Below are positions 33,762-43,553 of a stretch of 64,000 bases of DNA, in pieces. Made by a program: the position numbers and the translations under genes. The notes under the pieces were generated by a model. That model saw only the letters and a program-made list of their open reading frames with translations, searched no databases and had not been told where the DNA came from. Each line of letters begins with the position of its first letter. Within the stretch, counting starts at the first letter, position 1. The stretch is taken from NCBI RefSeq assembly GCF_008369115.1, contig NZ_VOAZ01000001.1, positions 310,001 through 374,000 of the forward strand. The letters are read 5' to 3'. This DNA is from Psychrobacter sp. ANT_WB68. Lineage in GTDB: Bacteria; Pseudomonadota; Gammaproteobacteria; Pseudomonadales; Moraxellaceae.

Positions 33762-36380
33762 TTAATTGTGCAACGCTTTGCCTTTGGTCTGATCAACCGT
33801 TACTTTGGCAGGTTTAAGCGGCACTGGCATACTCACCAATGCCACTTTTAATATCTCATCAATCGTCGCCACTGGCTGAATGGTTAAACCTTCTTTGACG
33901 TTATCAGGGATATCGGCCAAGTCACGCTCATTAGTCGCTGGAATCAACACATGCTTGATACCGCCACGATGTGCCGCGAGCAGCTTCTCTTTAAGACCAC
34001 CGATACGTAGGATTTTACCACGTAAGGTAATCTCACCCGTCATCGCAATATCTGGACGAATCGCAATACCCGTTAAGGCAGAAACCAGTGCTGTCGTTAG
34101 TGCGCCACCAGCAGAGGGACCATCTTTTGGAGTGGCACCTTCTGGCATATGCACGTGAACGTCAGTGGTTTTAAAGGTCTCGTAATCGATACCTAAGCTG
34201 TCACCGCGAGCACGAACCACACTCATGGCAGCACGAATAGATTCTTTCATCACATCGCCGAGTGAACCGGTAAAGATAAGCTCGCCTTTACCTTTCATCG
34301 CGACCGCTTCGATAGTGAGTAACTCGCCACCGACTTGCGTCCACGCAAGACCAGTGATACGACCAATCTCGGGCTCTTCTTCTGCTAGACCATAGTCGTA
34401 TTGATGGACGCCTAGATAGTCATCGATGTTTTTATCATCAACTACGACCAGCTGACGTTCTGCTCTTTTCGGAGCGCGGGCGCCATGCGTTTCAACCGAA
34501 CCGCGAACCACTTTACGACAGATTTTATTGACTTCACGCTCAAGGTTACGCACACCTGCTTCACGCGTATAGCTACGGACGATGCTATGCAGCGCCGCTT
34601 CAACAATCTCAATCTCGCCTTCTTTAAGACCATTATTTTTAATGGCTTTTGGCACGAGATATTTCTGCGCGATATTCACTTTTTCGGCTTCGGTATAACC
34701 TGGTAGACGAATCACTTCCATACGGTCAAGCAGCGCTGCTGGAATATCCATACTGTTAGCGGTACAGATAAACATCACTTGTGATAAATCTAAGTCCATA
34801 TCTAAGTAATGGTCATTAAAAGTATCATTCTGTGACGGATCTAATACTTCAAGCAATGCTGACGCTGGATCGCCGCGGAAGTCTTGCGCCATCTTATCGA
34901 TTTCATCTAATAAGAACAGCGGGTTCTTGACTTCAACTTTTGCCAGTGACTGAACGATTTTACCTGGCATAGCACCGATATAGGTACGGCGATGACCACG
35001 AATTTCCGCTTCATCACGTACGCCGCCAAGCGCCATACGCACAAACTTACGACCCGTTGCACGCGCAATCGACTCACCCAATGAGGTTTTACCAACACCG
35101 GGAGGACCGACTAAGCAAAGAATAGGACCGCGAAGTTTTTTCACGCGTGACTGTACGGCGAGGTATTCTAAAATGCGGTCTTTGACATCTTGTAAGCCGT
35201 AATGATCTTCGTCTAAGACGGTTTTGGCTTTATCCAAATTGATAGAAACTTTGGTCGTCGCATTCCACGGCGTATCTAAAATCCACTCAATGTAGTTGCG
35301 CACTACTGAAGATTCGCTTGATGCAGGTGGCATCATTTTGAGCTTTTTCAGTTCTTGCTCAGCCTTTTTGCGCACATCTTCTGGCAAGTCGGCATCTTCT
35401 AGACGCTGCTCAAGCTCAGCCACATCATCTTCACCATCAAAGGCGCCGTCATTCATATCTGACAGCTCATTCTTAATGGCTTTCATCTTCTCATTTAAGA
35501 AGTATTCGCGCTGGTTGTCTTCCATTTGCTGACGCACCGCATCTTGGATATCCTGCTCGATATTTTGTTCAGCACTTTGCTTAATCAAATATTCAGTCAA
35601 CGTATTGATGTGGGTTTTGACATCGTCTTGTTCTAAGAATGATTGCTTAACGTCAAGATCCATCGACACGCGGGTCGAGATAAAATAAACCAGCTCAAGC
35701 AGATCATCGATACGTTTCGCCACACGCGTTAGCTCACGGGCATTACGCAGACGCGCATCAGCATAGCCTTCAAACAGCGTGGTTAACGCTTGTATGGTGT
35801 TTTTTTGCTGGCTCTCATCCATACTGACATCAAGGTCAGCACGGTCAAAGCTTGCCATCAATAGCTCGTCATGATTCTCAATGTTGTTGACACGCGCACG
35901 GTATTGACCTTCGATCAATACTTTAATGCAATTCTCATCGCTATCATGTGGCATGGTGCTGACGATACGGCACACAGTACCGTATTGATACAAGTTGTCT
36001 TGATCAATATCTTCAGTCAGTGAGTCTTTTTGCGCAACCACCAATACTTTATTGCCGTACTCAGCTTGCGCCAATTCTACAGCTTTTACTGACGGCGCAC
36101 GACCGACAAACAAGGCGATTTGCATATGCGGATAAACAACCACGTCGCGCAATGCCAGTAGTGGCAGATAATTTTCCGCACCATTATCTTTGGAAGCATT
36201 GTCTTTAGAAACGTTGTCTTCAGAATAGCTGTTATTCTCATTGTCGTTAACAGTTTTAGACGCTGACTCGTTTTCTGACGTATTGTCAGATGAGGTATTT
36301 AGCGCATTATCATCAGCAACGTCAGATGAAACGTCGACATCGATGTCGATATTGTCTTGGGCAATTTTATGTTCACTCAT
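33762..36380 (-). CDS. lon: ATP-dependent protease Lon with acidic N-terminal extension
   Basis: An 872-residue Lon protease, the cytosolic AAA+ enzyme that degrades damaged and regulatory proteins. The LON substrate domain starts LPLLALRDVVVYPHM at about 72. Walker A is GPPGVGKT (425-432), and Walker B is in LFLLDEIDKM. The proteolytic Ser756 lies in PKDGPSAGGA and Lys799 in GGLKEKL, 43 residues apart as in the enteric enzyme. Residues 1-70 are an Asp/Asn/Ser/Glu-rich low-complexity extension that enteric Lon lacks. The GAGGAAAG site before ATG 36380 supports its translation. A terminator follows. No heat-shock promoter could be assigned. Confidence 0.97.
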   Translation of the reverse strand: MSEHKIAQDNIDIDVDVSSDVADDNALNTSSDNTSENESASKTVNDNENNSYSEDNVSKDNASKDNGAENYLPLLALRDVVVYPHMQIALFVGRAPSVKAVELAQAEYGNKVLVVAQKDSLTEDIDQDNLYQYGTVCRIVSTMPHDSDENCIKVLIEGQYRARVNNIENHDELLMASFDRADLDVSMDESQQKNTIQALTTLFEGYADARLRNARELTRVAKRIDDLLELVYFISTRVSMDLDVKQSFLEQDDVKTHINTLTEYLIKQSAEQNIEQDIQDAVRQQMEDNQREYFLNEKMKAIKNELSDMNDGAFDGEDDVAELEQRLEDADLPEDVRKKAEQELKKLKMMPPASSESSVVRNYIEWILDTPWNATTKVSINLDKAKTVLDEDHYGLQDVKDRILEYLAVQSRVKKLRGPILCLVGPPGVGKTSLGESIARATGRKFVRMALGGVRDEAEIRGHRRTYIGAMPGKIVQSLAKVEVKNPLFLLDEIDKMAQDFRGDPASALLEVLDPSQNDTFNDHYLDMDLDLSQVMFICTANSMDIPAALLDRMEVIRLPGYTEAEKVNIAQKYLVPKAIKNNGLKEGEIEIVEAALHSIVRSYTREAGVRNLEREVNKICRKVVRGSVETHGARAPKRAERQLVVVDDKNIDDYLGVHQYDYGLAEEEPEIGRITGLAWTQVGGELLTIEAVAMKGKGELIFTGSLGDVMKESIRAAMSVVRARGDSLGIDYETFKTTDVHVHMPEGATPKDGPSAGGALTTALVSALTGIAIRPDIAMTGEITLRGKILRIGGLKEKLLAAHRGGIKHVLIPATNERDLADIPDNVKEGLTIQPVATIDEILKVALVSMPVPLKPAKVTVDQTKGKALHN

Positions 36381-36700
36381 ATATTCTTTCCTCGTTCACC
36401 AGACTTGTAAAGTCAAGTTAGTGGTTCATGTTTAGATAAATGGTGCTGCTAAACAAAATTGCAAGGCTCTATCACGAACAGTAGTGAGAATATTACGCCT
36501 TTATTGGTATTTTCTCTTGTGTCTGTTAGGTTCTGCGCGTGGGCTTTATGGGCAAAATCAGGTAAAATGACGCGCGTCTTAACCGCTCCGTTCAAATAGC
36601 GACTGTATGGATTAAAATGTGGGTTAAAACGCAAGGGCGAACTAAATAGGTCGGCAATGTGTCAATAGCAGGCTAAAAATATAGGGTAAGGGGCGAGAAT
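36381..36700. other. 320-bp divergent intergenic region
   Basis: Promoter region between lon (minus) and the YuiF-type gene (plus). No element is clear enough to call. Confidence 0.35.
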
Positions 36701-38062
36701 ATGACCATCAATGCGGTGCTACTGGCAGTCGTTATCATGCTAGGGCTTTCTTTAGCGCGGGTGCACGTGGTACTCAGTTTATTAATCGGTGCGCTGGCAG
36801 GTGGGCTCATTGCTGGTTTGGGTATGACCGATACCTTGAATGCCTTTCAAGAAGGTATTAAAAATGGCGCACAAATTGCGTTGTCTTATGCGCTACTAGG
36901 TGCGTTTGCGGTGGCAATTGCGCATTCTGGATTGCCACAATCCTTAGCAGGGGCTGTTATCAAACGCATTGATGCGGGTGGCACCAGTGGCATGATTAAG
37001 TATATGCTTTTTGCAGGTCTTGTCACCATGAGCTGCTTTAGCCAAAATTTAATTCCTATTCATATCGCCTTTATTCCACTGCTCGTACCGCCTTTATTGC
37101 TCGCCTTTAATCGCATGCAGATTGATAGACGCTTGATTGCGTGTCTGATTACTTTTGGTCTCGTCACCACCTATATGTTTATTCCCTATGGCTTTGGCGA
37201 TATTTACCTTAATCAAATCATGCTCAAAAACGTCAGCGAAGCAGGTATCGATGTCGCTAATATCTCCGTCACCAAAGCCATGGCGATTCCAGCGTTAGGT
37301 ATGGTCGTTGGTTTGCTAGTGGCAGTGTTTATCAGCTATCGTAAACCACGCCAGTATCAGCAGCTGGCAATCGATAAACAAGCACATGATGCCGTGGTAG
37401 AAAATGATTCTTTAAGCAAAACAGCAGCGGATGCACAAACGCAAAGCAAGCTGAAGACTATCGTCGCTCTGGTCGCTATTGTCACCGCTTTTGTGGTACA
37501 ACTTTATACTGACTCGTTATTGTTGGGCTCGATGTTTGGCTTTGGTGTCTTTATGGCAACGGGCGTGGTCAAATGGCGTGATGCCGATACGGTCTTTAAT
37601 GATGGTATCAAGCTGATGGCAATGATTGGCTTTATTATGATTACCGCACAGGGCTTTGCAGAAGTTATGAAAGCGACCGAACAGATTCAGCCATTGGTTG
37701 ATGGCGCGGCGTCATTGTTTGCGGGTAACAAAGCAATGGCAGCATTCATCATGTTATTAATAGGTTTGATTGTGACGATGGGCATTGGCTCTTCATTCTC
37801 GACCATTCCAATTTTGGCGGCGATTTATGTGCCGCTCTGTATCTCTTTAGGGTTTTCACCACTCGCGACGGTGGCCATTATTGGAACGGCAGGCGCGCTT
37901 GGCGATGCCGGTTCTCCAGCGTCAGACTCGACCCTTGGACCAACCTCTGGTCTAAACGTTGATGGGCAGCATGACCATATCAAAGACAGTGTGGTACCGA
38001 CCTTTATTCATTACAATATTCCGTTATTGGTGTTTGGTTGGATCGCGGCGATGGTACTTTAA
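36701..38062 (+). CDS. YuiF-type Na+/H+ antiporter family transporter
   Basis: A 453-residue inner-membrane protein with about eleven helices. It begins with the family's VVIMLGLSLARVHVVLSLLIGALAGG, then FQEGIKNGAQIALSYALLGAFAVAIAHSG near 50-78. Later motifs are GIGSSFSTIPILAAIYVPLC and GTAGALGDAGSPASDSTLGPTSG. Members are annotated as Na+/H+ antiporters or amino acid transporters; substrate unproven. A cytosolic hydrophilic loop lies at about 220-250. AAGGGG precedes the ATG. Monocistronic, with a terminator at 38093. Confidence 0.88.
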   Translation: MTINAVLLAVVIMLGLSLARVHVVLSLLIGALAGGLIAGLGMTDTLNAFQEGIKNGAQIALSYALLGAFAVAIAHSGLPQSLAGAVIKRIDAGGTSGMIKYMLFAGLVTMSCFSQNLIPIHIAFIPLLVPPLLLAFNRMQIDRRLIACLITFGLVTTYMFIPYGFGDIYLNQIMLKNVSEAGIDVANISVTKAMAIPALGMVVGLLVAVFISYRKPRQYQQLAIDKQAHDAVVENDSLSKTAADAQTQSKLKTIVALVAIVTAFVVQLYTDSLLLGSMFGFGVFMATGVVKWRDADTVFNDGIKLMAMIGFIMITAQGFAEVMKATEQIQPLVDGAASLFAGNKAMAAFIMLLIGLIVTMGIGSSFSTIPILAAIYVPLCISLGFSPLATVAIIGTAGALGDAGSPASDSTLGPTSGLNVDGQHDHIKDSVVPTFIHYNIPLLVFGWIAAMVL

Positions 38063-38092
38063 TTCATAATCCATACTCTGATAATAGACACG

Positions 38093-38128
38093 AAAAAGGC
38101 GAATGATTATAAATTCACTCGCCTTTTT
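38093..38128. terminator. bidirectional terminator after the YuiF-type gene
   Basis: AAAAAGGCGA pairs with TCGCCTTTTT across a 16-base loop, with A and T runs for both strands. Confidence 0.85.
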
Positions 38129-38168
38129 CATGGCTATTATGATGGTGTGATTTACGCCTCTTTCAATA

Positions 38169-38402
38169 CTACTCATCAAAATCTTTAAGCTCACTACCCA
38201 AGCTTGCTAAAAAATCATCACTCTGCGCCAGTAATTCGTTTAAGCGTTCTTCATTAATAAGCCGTGCTAGCTCATCAGCGCTAAAAGACTGCTCTTGACT
38301 ATAATAGAATAGCTCATAATCTGCTTTTTCTAACTCTTGCAAATGTTTTTCGACATGCTCTGCGCTAGAGTTAGTTTCCAGTGGCCTCTTATTATCACTC
38401 AT
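38169..38402 (-). CDS. small acidic hypothetical protein coupled to the cyclo-ligase gene
   Basis: A 77-residue acidic, probably all-helical protein (EHVEKHLQELEKADYELFYY, then DELARLINEERLNELL). No family is recognised and there is no signal or membrane segment. The frame stays open upstream to 38456, but ATG 38402 overlaps the stop of the 5-formyl-THF cyclo-ligase gene in a TAATG arrangement, which indicates translational coupling. A terminator lies about 40 bp downstream. Confidence 0.75.
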   Translation of the reverse strand: MSDNKRPLETNSSAEHVEKHLQELEKADYELFYYSQEQSFSADELARLINEERLNELLAQSDDFLASLGSELKDFDE

Positions 38403-39118
38403 TAAAACCACCTCAAGCCACTTGGCGTAATCAAACCATCTAACGGCACATCCCAAGCCTGACGCTCTAGTTGCTCGACCACTTGAAAGTCATAACACCA
38501 ACCAATTTTTAATGGCTTTTTTAACCCTGCTTGATGGCTTTTACTAAGGGTCATATCATAAAAACCACCACCCATACCCATACGATTGCCGTTTTTATCA
38601 ACCGCTGTTAATGGGCAGATAATGACATCTAATTCAGCTGCCCACAATAATCGGCGATGATGATTTTGCTTCATACCTAAGCTGTGAATACGCGTTGGTA
38701 CATTTAACAGTTTCGACTGATGGATAGGTACAAAGCGCAGACGTTTATCATCGTTGCCATTTCTAGTGCGTCCGAGCGAACCTACCACTGGTAAATAAGG
38801 TAAATAGCCTAAGCGTTGACACCAGTCCAACAGTGGCTGAGTGGGCAGCTCACCAAAGCCATCATAATATAAGCCGATACGCGCATGCGGTGCTAAGCGC
38901 TGTTGCAACTTAATTAAGTGCAAGCTTGCCATGCGCGCGTATTGCCTGCGCTCGCCATCTGTAAGCTTACGACGTTGGCTGGTAAATTGGCGTCTTGGCG
39001 GATTGATTAAAGTATCAGAGATTTTGACCTCTTGTTTAGAAGGGTCTACCTCATTGGATAGCTCACATAGCCTTGATAGCGAAGTAGCAGATTGTTGTTG
39101 GCTGGTGTTTTTAGACAT
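38402..39118 (-). CDS. 5-formyltetrahydrofolate cyclo-ligase
   Basis: A 238-residue protein of the YgfA/MTHFS family, which converts 5-formyl-THF to 5,10-methenyl-THF with ATP. The C-terminal half shows the family core, including the ATP-binding MGMGGGFYDMTL and the KIGWCYDFQVVEQLERQAWDVPLDG segment ending in the conserved proline/aspartate turn. An N-terminal Arg/Lys-rich stretch (RRQFTSQRRKLTDGERR) aligns with the usual start of the enzyme. The first 38 residues are an extra Ser/Gln-rich lead. It is transcribed divergently from fumC. Confidence 0.9.
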   Translation of the reverse strand: MSKNTSQQQSATSLSRLCELSNEVDPSKQEVKISDTLINPPRRQFTSQRRKLTDGERRQYARMASLHLIKLQQRLAPHARIGLYYDGFGELPTQPLLDWCQRLGYLPYLPVVGSLGRTRNGNDDKRLRFVPIHQSKLLNVPTRIHSLGMKQNHHRRLLWAAELDVIICPLTAVDKNGNRMGMGGGFYDMTLSKSHQAGLKKPLKIGWCYDFQVVEQLERQAWDVPLDGLITPSGLRWF

Positions 39119-39259
39119 CAGTTAGCCTCACGGACTTGGAGAAATTTGTGATAAGTCATGCTATCATAACGCCACTTTACAACGTATTTTCCTTTATGTG
39201 CAGCGTGTGTTGCACTTTTTTCGAAGCAGCTATAAAACCAACCATCAAAGAGGGTAGTT

Positions 39260-40663
39260 ATGTCGACACAGAATCAGGCAACTCGTACCGAAAAAGATAC
39301 CATGGGCAACGTGGAAGTCCCAGCTGACGCTTATTGGGGTGCGCAAACTCAGCGTAGCCGTGAAAACTTTAAAATCGGTGGCGAGACTTTGCCACGTCCA
39401 ATGATTGAAGCAATGGCTTTGGTTAAAAAAGCCGCTGCGATTACCAATGCGAGCCTTGAGCGTATCGAAGGCGATAAGCGCGATTTAATCGTCCAAGCCG
39501 CTGACGAAGTCATCAACGGTGGTTTAACCGATCAGTTTCCATTGGTTGTATGGCAGACCGGTTCTGGCACCCAGTCAAATATGAACATGAACGAAGTATT
39601 GGCCAATCGTGCCAATGAAATCGCTGGTTCTGAGCGTGGCAGCTACACACCGATTCACCCAAATGATCATGTCAACCATGCACAATCTACCAACGACAGC
39701 TTTCCAACTGCGATTCGTGTGGCTGCTGCTCGTGAAATCAATGGCTTATTGATTCCGGCGGTAAAAGCATTGCGCGATACACTAGACGCAAAAGCCAAAG
39801 AATTTGATAGCATCGTTAAAATCGGTCGTACCCATTTGCAAGACGCCACGCCTTTGACATTAGGTCAAGAGTTTAGCGGTTATGTCAGCCAATTGGACCA
39901 CTCGTTAACGCGTATCGATAACGCGCTACAAGGCTTGTATGAATTGCCACTAGGCGGCACAGCGGTTGGTACTGGTCTAAACGCCCACCCTGACTATGCG
40001 GTAAAAGCAGCTGAGCAATTAGCGACATTGACTGGCTTGCCGTTTGTCACCTCACCGAACAAGTTTGAAGCACTAGCGGCTCGTGATGCTGAAGTATTTG
40101 CTTCTGGCGCACTAAAAACGCTAGCAAGTAGCTTAAATAAAATCGCTAACGACGTACGTTGGTTGGCATCAGGTCCTCGTTGTGGTTTGGGTGAGTTAAC
40201 GATTCCTGAAAATGAGCCAGGCTCATCTATCATGCCGGGTAAAGTGAATCCAACTCAGTCAGAAGCAATGACCATGGTTGTGGCGCAAGTGATGGGTAAC
40301 GATGTAACGATCAGCATGGCAGGCGCGTCAGGTAATTTTGAGCTAAACGTCTATAAGCCAGTAATCGCCTTTAACTTATTGCAATCTATCAAGCTACTTG
40401 GTGATGCCTGCAATAGCTTTAATGAAAATTGTGCGGTAGGTATTGAGCCAGTAAAAGACAAAATCGATGACTTTTTGCATAACTCATTAATGCTAGTAAC
40501 GGCATTGAACCGTCATGTTGGTTATGAAAACGCAGCAAAAATCGCTAAGACTGCTTATAAAGAAAACAAAACCTTGAAGCAAGTGGCGGTTGAGTTAGAG
40601 CTGTTAACTGAAGCGCAATTTGATGAGTGGGTTATTCCTGCTGATATGGTAAACCCTAAGTAA
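39260..40663 (+). CDS. fumC: fumarate hydratase class II
   Basis: A 467-residue oxygen-stable fumarase interconverting fumarate and malate in the TCA cycle. It begins with the [13 protein letters not shown] strand. [15 protein letters not shown] (about 98-112), [19 protein letters not shown] and [20 protein letters not shown] form the active site, and the superfamily signature [11 protein letters not shown] lies near 320 with the catalytic serine. AGAGGG precedes the ATG. Monocistronic, with a terminator at 40690. Confidence 0.97.
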   Translation: MSTQNQATRTEKDTMGNVEVPADAYWGAQTQRSRENFKIGGETLPRPMIEAMALVKKAAAITNASLERIEGDKRDLIVQAADEVINGGLTDQFPLVVWQTGSGTQSNMNMNEVLANRANEIAGSERGSYTPIHPNDHVNHAQSTNDSFPTAIRVAAAREINGLLIPAVKALRDTLDAKAKEFDSIVKIGRTHLQDATPLTLGQEFSGYVSQLDHSLTRIDNALQGLYELPLGGTAVGTGLNAHPDYAVKAAEQLATLTGLPFVTSPNKFEALAARDAEVFASGALKTLASSLNKIANDVRWLASGPRCGLGELTIPENEPGSSIMPGKVNPTQSEAMTMVVAQVMGNDVTISMAGASGNFELNVYKPVIAFNLLQSIKLLGDACNSFNENCAVGIEPVKDKIDDFLHNSLMLVTALNRHVGYENAAKIAKTAYKENKTLKQVAVELELLTEAQFDEWVIPADMVNPK

Positions 40664-40689
40664 GGCATTTAATACTTTCTTAGAATAGT

Positions 40690-40729
40690 AAAAAGACCTT
40701 GTCATATAGTGTGGCAAGGTCTTTTTTTT
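40690..40729 (+). terminator. terminator of fumC
   Basis: AAAAAGACCTTG and CAAGGTCTTTTT with a mostly unpaired 15-base loop and an eight-T tail. Its arms match those of the terminator at 41465. Confidence 0.93.
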
Positions 40730-41001
40730 ATCTATCAATTGAAGCACATACATCACGCGAAACAATGTCTTACGCTCAAACAACAAGCAAACCAATACTT
40801 ATAACAGCGCCAACAAAAATTTTGATTATAATGAGCGCATAGATAAGAGCTCGTGAATAACAGTTCTTAAATGACAGTTTCAAATCATGATAAAGACAAT
40901 AAGAGCGAACGATCAGACCAACTAAAAATAGTTCGCCGCTAACGTCCATCTATCTATTTTCTTATCTATGACCATTCTAATTATATAATTGAGGTGATTT
41001 T

Positions 41002-41433
41002 ATGAAAAAATTAACTGCCGCTCTATCATCAGCTGGTATTTTGATGGCGATGCTGGGTTCTGGTTCTGCAATGGCTTACTCGGATAAAGTGATGGAACCA
41101 AGTGAGAGCTATGACACCGCTGTTAAACACAGACAAGTCAACTATACTTGCCAGAACAACAAGAAAATCAGCGTGACTTATGGCTTTAATAAGCAAAATC
41201 TACCTACGTTTGCAGAAGCCAACCTGAATGGCAAAAAAAGATTTTTGCCGATTAACTTAGGTCGTTCTGACGATGTTGATACCGTGTTTGGTGATGAAGA
41301 AAACTTTAGTATTATGACTGGTGCACTGCGTTTAAATAATTATCATAAGTCATCGGCTAATATTCAAAATGCCAGCAGTGAAATTCTTTATAAAGGCTGT
41401 GATGTTCAATCTGTCAAAAAGATTAAAGGCTAG
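41002..41433 (+). CDS. ACP-type adhesin / lysozyme inhibitor (MliC-like)
   Basis: A 143-residue secreted protein. The signal peptide ends near AMA (23-25). The mature domain reads VNYTCQNNKKISVTYGFNKQ, then LNGKKRFLPINLGRSDDVDTVFG and a final YKGCD, closely following the Neisseria adhesin complex protein (ACP). That protein has an MliC-like fold and inhibits C-type lysozyme. C50 and C133 should form the single disulphide. The protein probably sits in the periplasm or on the surface. The identification is from remembered sequence resemblance, not a search. GAGG precedes the ATG. Terminators with the same arms lie on both sides. Confidence 0.8.
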   Translation: MKKLTAALSSAGILMAMLGSGSAMAYSDKVMEPSESYDTAVKHRQVNYTCQNNKKISVTYGFNKQNLPTFAEANLNGKKRFLPINLGRSDDVDTVFGDEENFSIMTGALRLNNYHKSSANIQNASSEILYKGCDVQSVKKIKG

Positions 41434-41464
41434 TTTGTAGTAGACTGATAGGTTTAGGGAAATT

Positions 41465-41503
41465 AAAAAGACCTTGCTGTTAATCACAGCAAGGTCTTTT
41501 TTT
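41465..41503. terminator. bidirectional terminator between the ACP and MipA genes
   Basis: A perfect 15-base stem, AAAAGACCTTGCTGT with its complement ACAGCAAGGTCTTTT, flanked by A and T runs. Confidence 0.95.
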
Positions 41504-41522
41504 ATCTAAAATCTAAGCTCAA

Positions 41523-42335
41523 TTAGAACTTATAAAGTAACCCAAGCGTCGTCGTTGCATCAGTACGCGAGTCAACCATTGGGCTATCGTATTGCTCATT
41601 GGGCAGATAGCTTAAGCTTTGATTGGCAAACCCTGCCCAGCGCTCATTGAAGTCATAGTTGGCACTGATATTGATATACGGATTCAAGCTCGAATTAGAA
41701 GTGTAAGCTGCAACGCCTGTCTTCGCCGATTCTTTATCCGTTACGCCATAATAATATTCATTATAGTCAGCATCATGGTACTCAAAGCCAACGCTTGGAT
41801 AGACCGTGAGCTTATCTTTAGTGATTTTGGCGAGATAACTCAAGCGTGCCGTATTGCCACCACTATTATCTAAAACATCAGTCGCTATTTGAAGGCGGAA
41901 ACCGCCCACAGGCGTACGACGTAGATACGATAGACCCGCAGCGGCTGATGCCTTACGTTTATCCAGACCTTGAAGGGCACCAGTCGCATCGTCAGGGTCG
42001 AATTCGCTACCATCAAGCTGCGCGTAAGCAGCCAGCTGATTGGTACCATCATTGATGATATAAGCACCGGCTTGAGCACCGCGTGCATAGACTCTATTAT
42101 TATCATAAAACACACCCGGCAATACTTTTATCTCAGTGCTATCTTCCAAATCATAGGCTGATTTGACTGCCATGACGTTGACACCGACGCTGAGTTGGGC
42201 ATCGTGATCAGTCGGTAAGTTGTTCTTAAACAACGCGGCATTGGAAAAGCTGGCGACACTAAATAGGGCGGTGGCGGTCAATGCGCTAAGCACAGTGCGC
42301 GTCAACGGTTTAGATAGCGCTGATGATTTAAACAT
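41523..42335 (-). CDS. MipA/OmpV family outer-membrane protein
   Basis: A 270-residue beta-barrel protein with a signal peptide (cleavage near SNA). MipA/OmpV signs are ALFKNNLPTDHDAQLSVGVN, VLPGVFYDNNRVYARG, SYLRRTPVGGFRLQIATDVLD and a C-terminus ending in LGLLYKF with the terminal phenylalanine needed for barrel assembly. MipA in enteric bacteria scaffolds MltA and PBP1B; a role here is inferred from family only. GAGAGC precedes the ATG. Minus strand, convergent with the ACP gene. Confidence 0.85.
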   Translation of the reverse strand: MFKSSALSKPLTRTVLSALTATALFSVASFSNAALFKNNLPTDHDAQLSVGVNVMAVKSAYDLEDSTEIKVLPGVFYDNNRVYARGAQAGAYIINDGTNQLAAYAQLDGSEFDPDDATGALQGLDKRKASAAAGLSYLRRTPVGGFRLQIATDVLDNSGGNTARLSYLAKITKDKLTVYPSVGFEYHDADYNEYYYGVTDKESAKTGVAAYTSNSSLNPYINISANYDFNERWAGFANQSLSYLPNEQYDSPMVDSRTDATTTLGLLYKF

Positions 42336-42479
42336 GATTTGCTCTCATAAGTGGGTGGGCTAAATGGTTAAAATAGAGTCGATAAATAGAATAGTCAATG
42401 AAAATGGGTAAGTAGAAACAGTTAAGAATAATAGGGGGTTCACGTCCGCTATTTTATCATAATAAATAAGTCTGGCATT

Positions 42480-43451
42480 TTACTCAATGGCGGTTAGCAC
42501 TTGTAATATTTGCTGATGAATATCTTGCCACCACCACATAAAACCCATACTGATCAGCAGCATCATGAGCCACGGTAACACTTGCCAAATAAAGATGGAT
42601 TTGTGCGGTGTTCTCTCTTCGTTAAATTTTCTGTGATTGGCATTCATATTTATAGGTAAGTTTACAGCAGAGTCGGGATTAAAACTGCTGTTATTATCAA
42701 AATTCCCATCATTGTCGAAGCGAGGAGTGTGGGTAGAAAAGTCAGTGTCGCTGCTCGTTGGAGAGTTAATATACGTCGTATGATAGCTGTCTCCAACTCG
42801 TCTAGGCACATTCTGTACTGTAGCAGCCAACCGCTGACGATAGGCAAGCGCGAACGCCAATGCAATCACTAAGCCAGTTATTGCACCGCCAATATGGCCA
42901 GCATTATCAATCCCCGGTACCGCAAAGCCATACACCAAGTTGATGCCCATAATAATGATCAGGCTTTTAAGATTTAGCACCATGCCATTGACTGATATTT
43001 TAAATAGGGCAGCTATTAATAGCGCGGCACCGATACCCATAATGCCACCAGACGCGCCCGCTGATATGCCCGGTTGTCCAGTGCCATCCAATATACCTTG
43101 CCACGTAATATGGTTGTTCAGTAGGTTGCCAGCGATTGCCGCCAGTAAAAATAATGCCAAAAACTTCGCTGAGCCAAACATCGGCTCGGCGATTTGTCCA
43201 AAAAAATACATCGCAAAACTATTAAACAGTAAATGCATCAGACCAATATGCAAAAAGGCACTACTTGCCAAGCGCCATGGTTCATTATCCATGGTGTAAG
43301 GCAAGGCATTGGCGCCCCATTTTAACAAGTCTTCAATTGATGGATTATTGGCATCGACTCCAGTCAGTACCTGCATAATAAATAGTCCGATAAAACTGAC
43401 TAATAGCAAAGTAGTGACAGGCGCTGTTTTTAATAATTGTTGAATGGTCAT
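42480..43451 (-). CDS. rhomboid family intramembrane serine protease
   Basis: A 323-residue protein with a six-helix rhomboid core at about 12-205. Catalytic Ser134 lies in GASGG and His186 in DNAGHIGG. The family's HIGLMHLLFNSFAMYFFG (about 68-85) is present. A polar Asn/Asp/Ser-rich linker (about 215-285) leads to one more hydrophobic segment at about 288-306, which is an added C-terminal helix. Substrates are unknown. Single gene on the minus strand. Confidence 0.92.
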   Translation of the reverse strand: MTIQQLLKTAPVTTLLLVSFIGLFIMQVLTGVDANNPSIEDLLKWGANALPYTMDNEPWRLASSAFLHIGLMHLLFNSFAMYFFGQIAEPMFGSAKFLALFLLAAIAGNLLNNHITWQGILDGTGQPGISAGASGGIMGIGAALLIAALFKISVNGMVLNLKSLIIIMGINLVYGFAVPGIDNAGHIGGAITGLVIALAFALAYRQRLAATVQNVPRRVGDSYHTTYINSPTSSDTDFSTHTPRFDNDGNFDNNSSFNPDSAVNLPINMNANHRKFNEERTPHKSIFIWQVLPWLMMLLISMGFMWWWQDIHQQILQVLTAIE

Positions 43452-43553
43452 AAACGCAAATTATCAATAAAAAATTATAAGTAGAGTATAAAGGCTAGGG
43501 TTAGGGCGTGTCATCTATAAGCCTGTTATGAATATTTAATAAAGGCGAGTTTG

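Noticed and set aside
39119..39259. Possible 6S RNA, which often lies next to the cyclo-ligase gene (ygfA) in gammaproteobacteria.
   Set aside because: Only 141 bp separate the divergent cyclo-ligase and fumC genes, too short for 6S RNA plus promoters, and no bubble-stem fold was seen.
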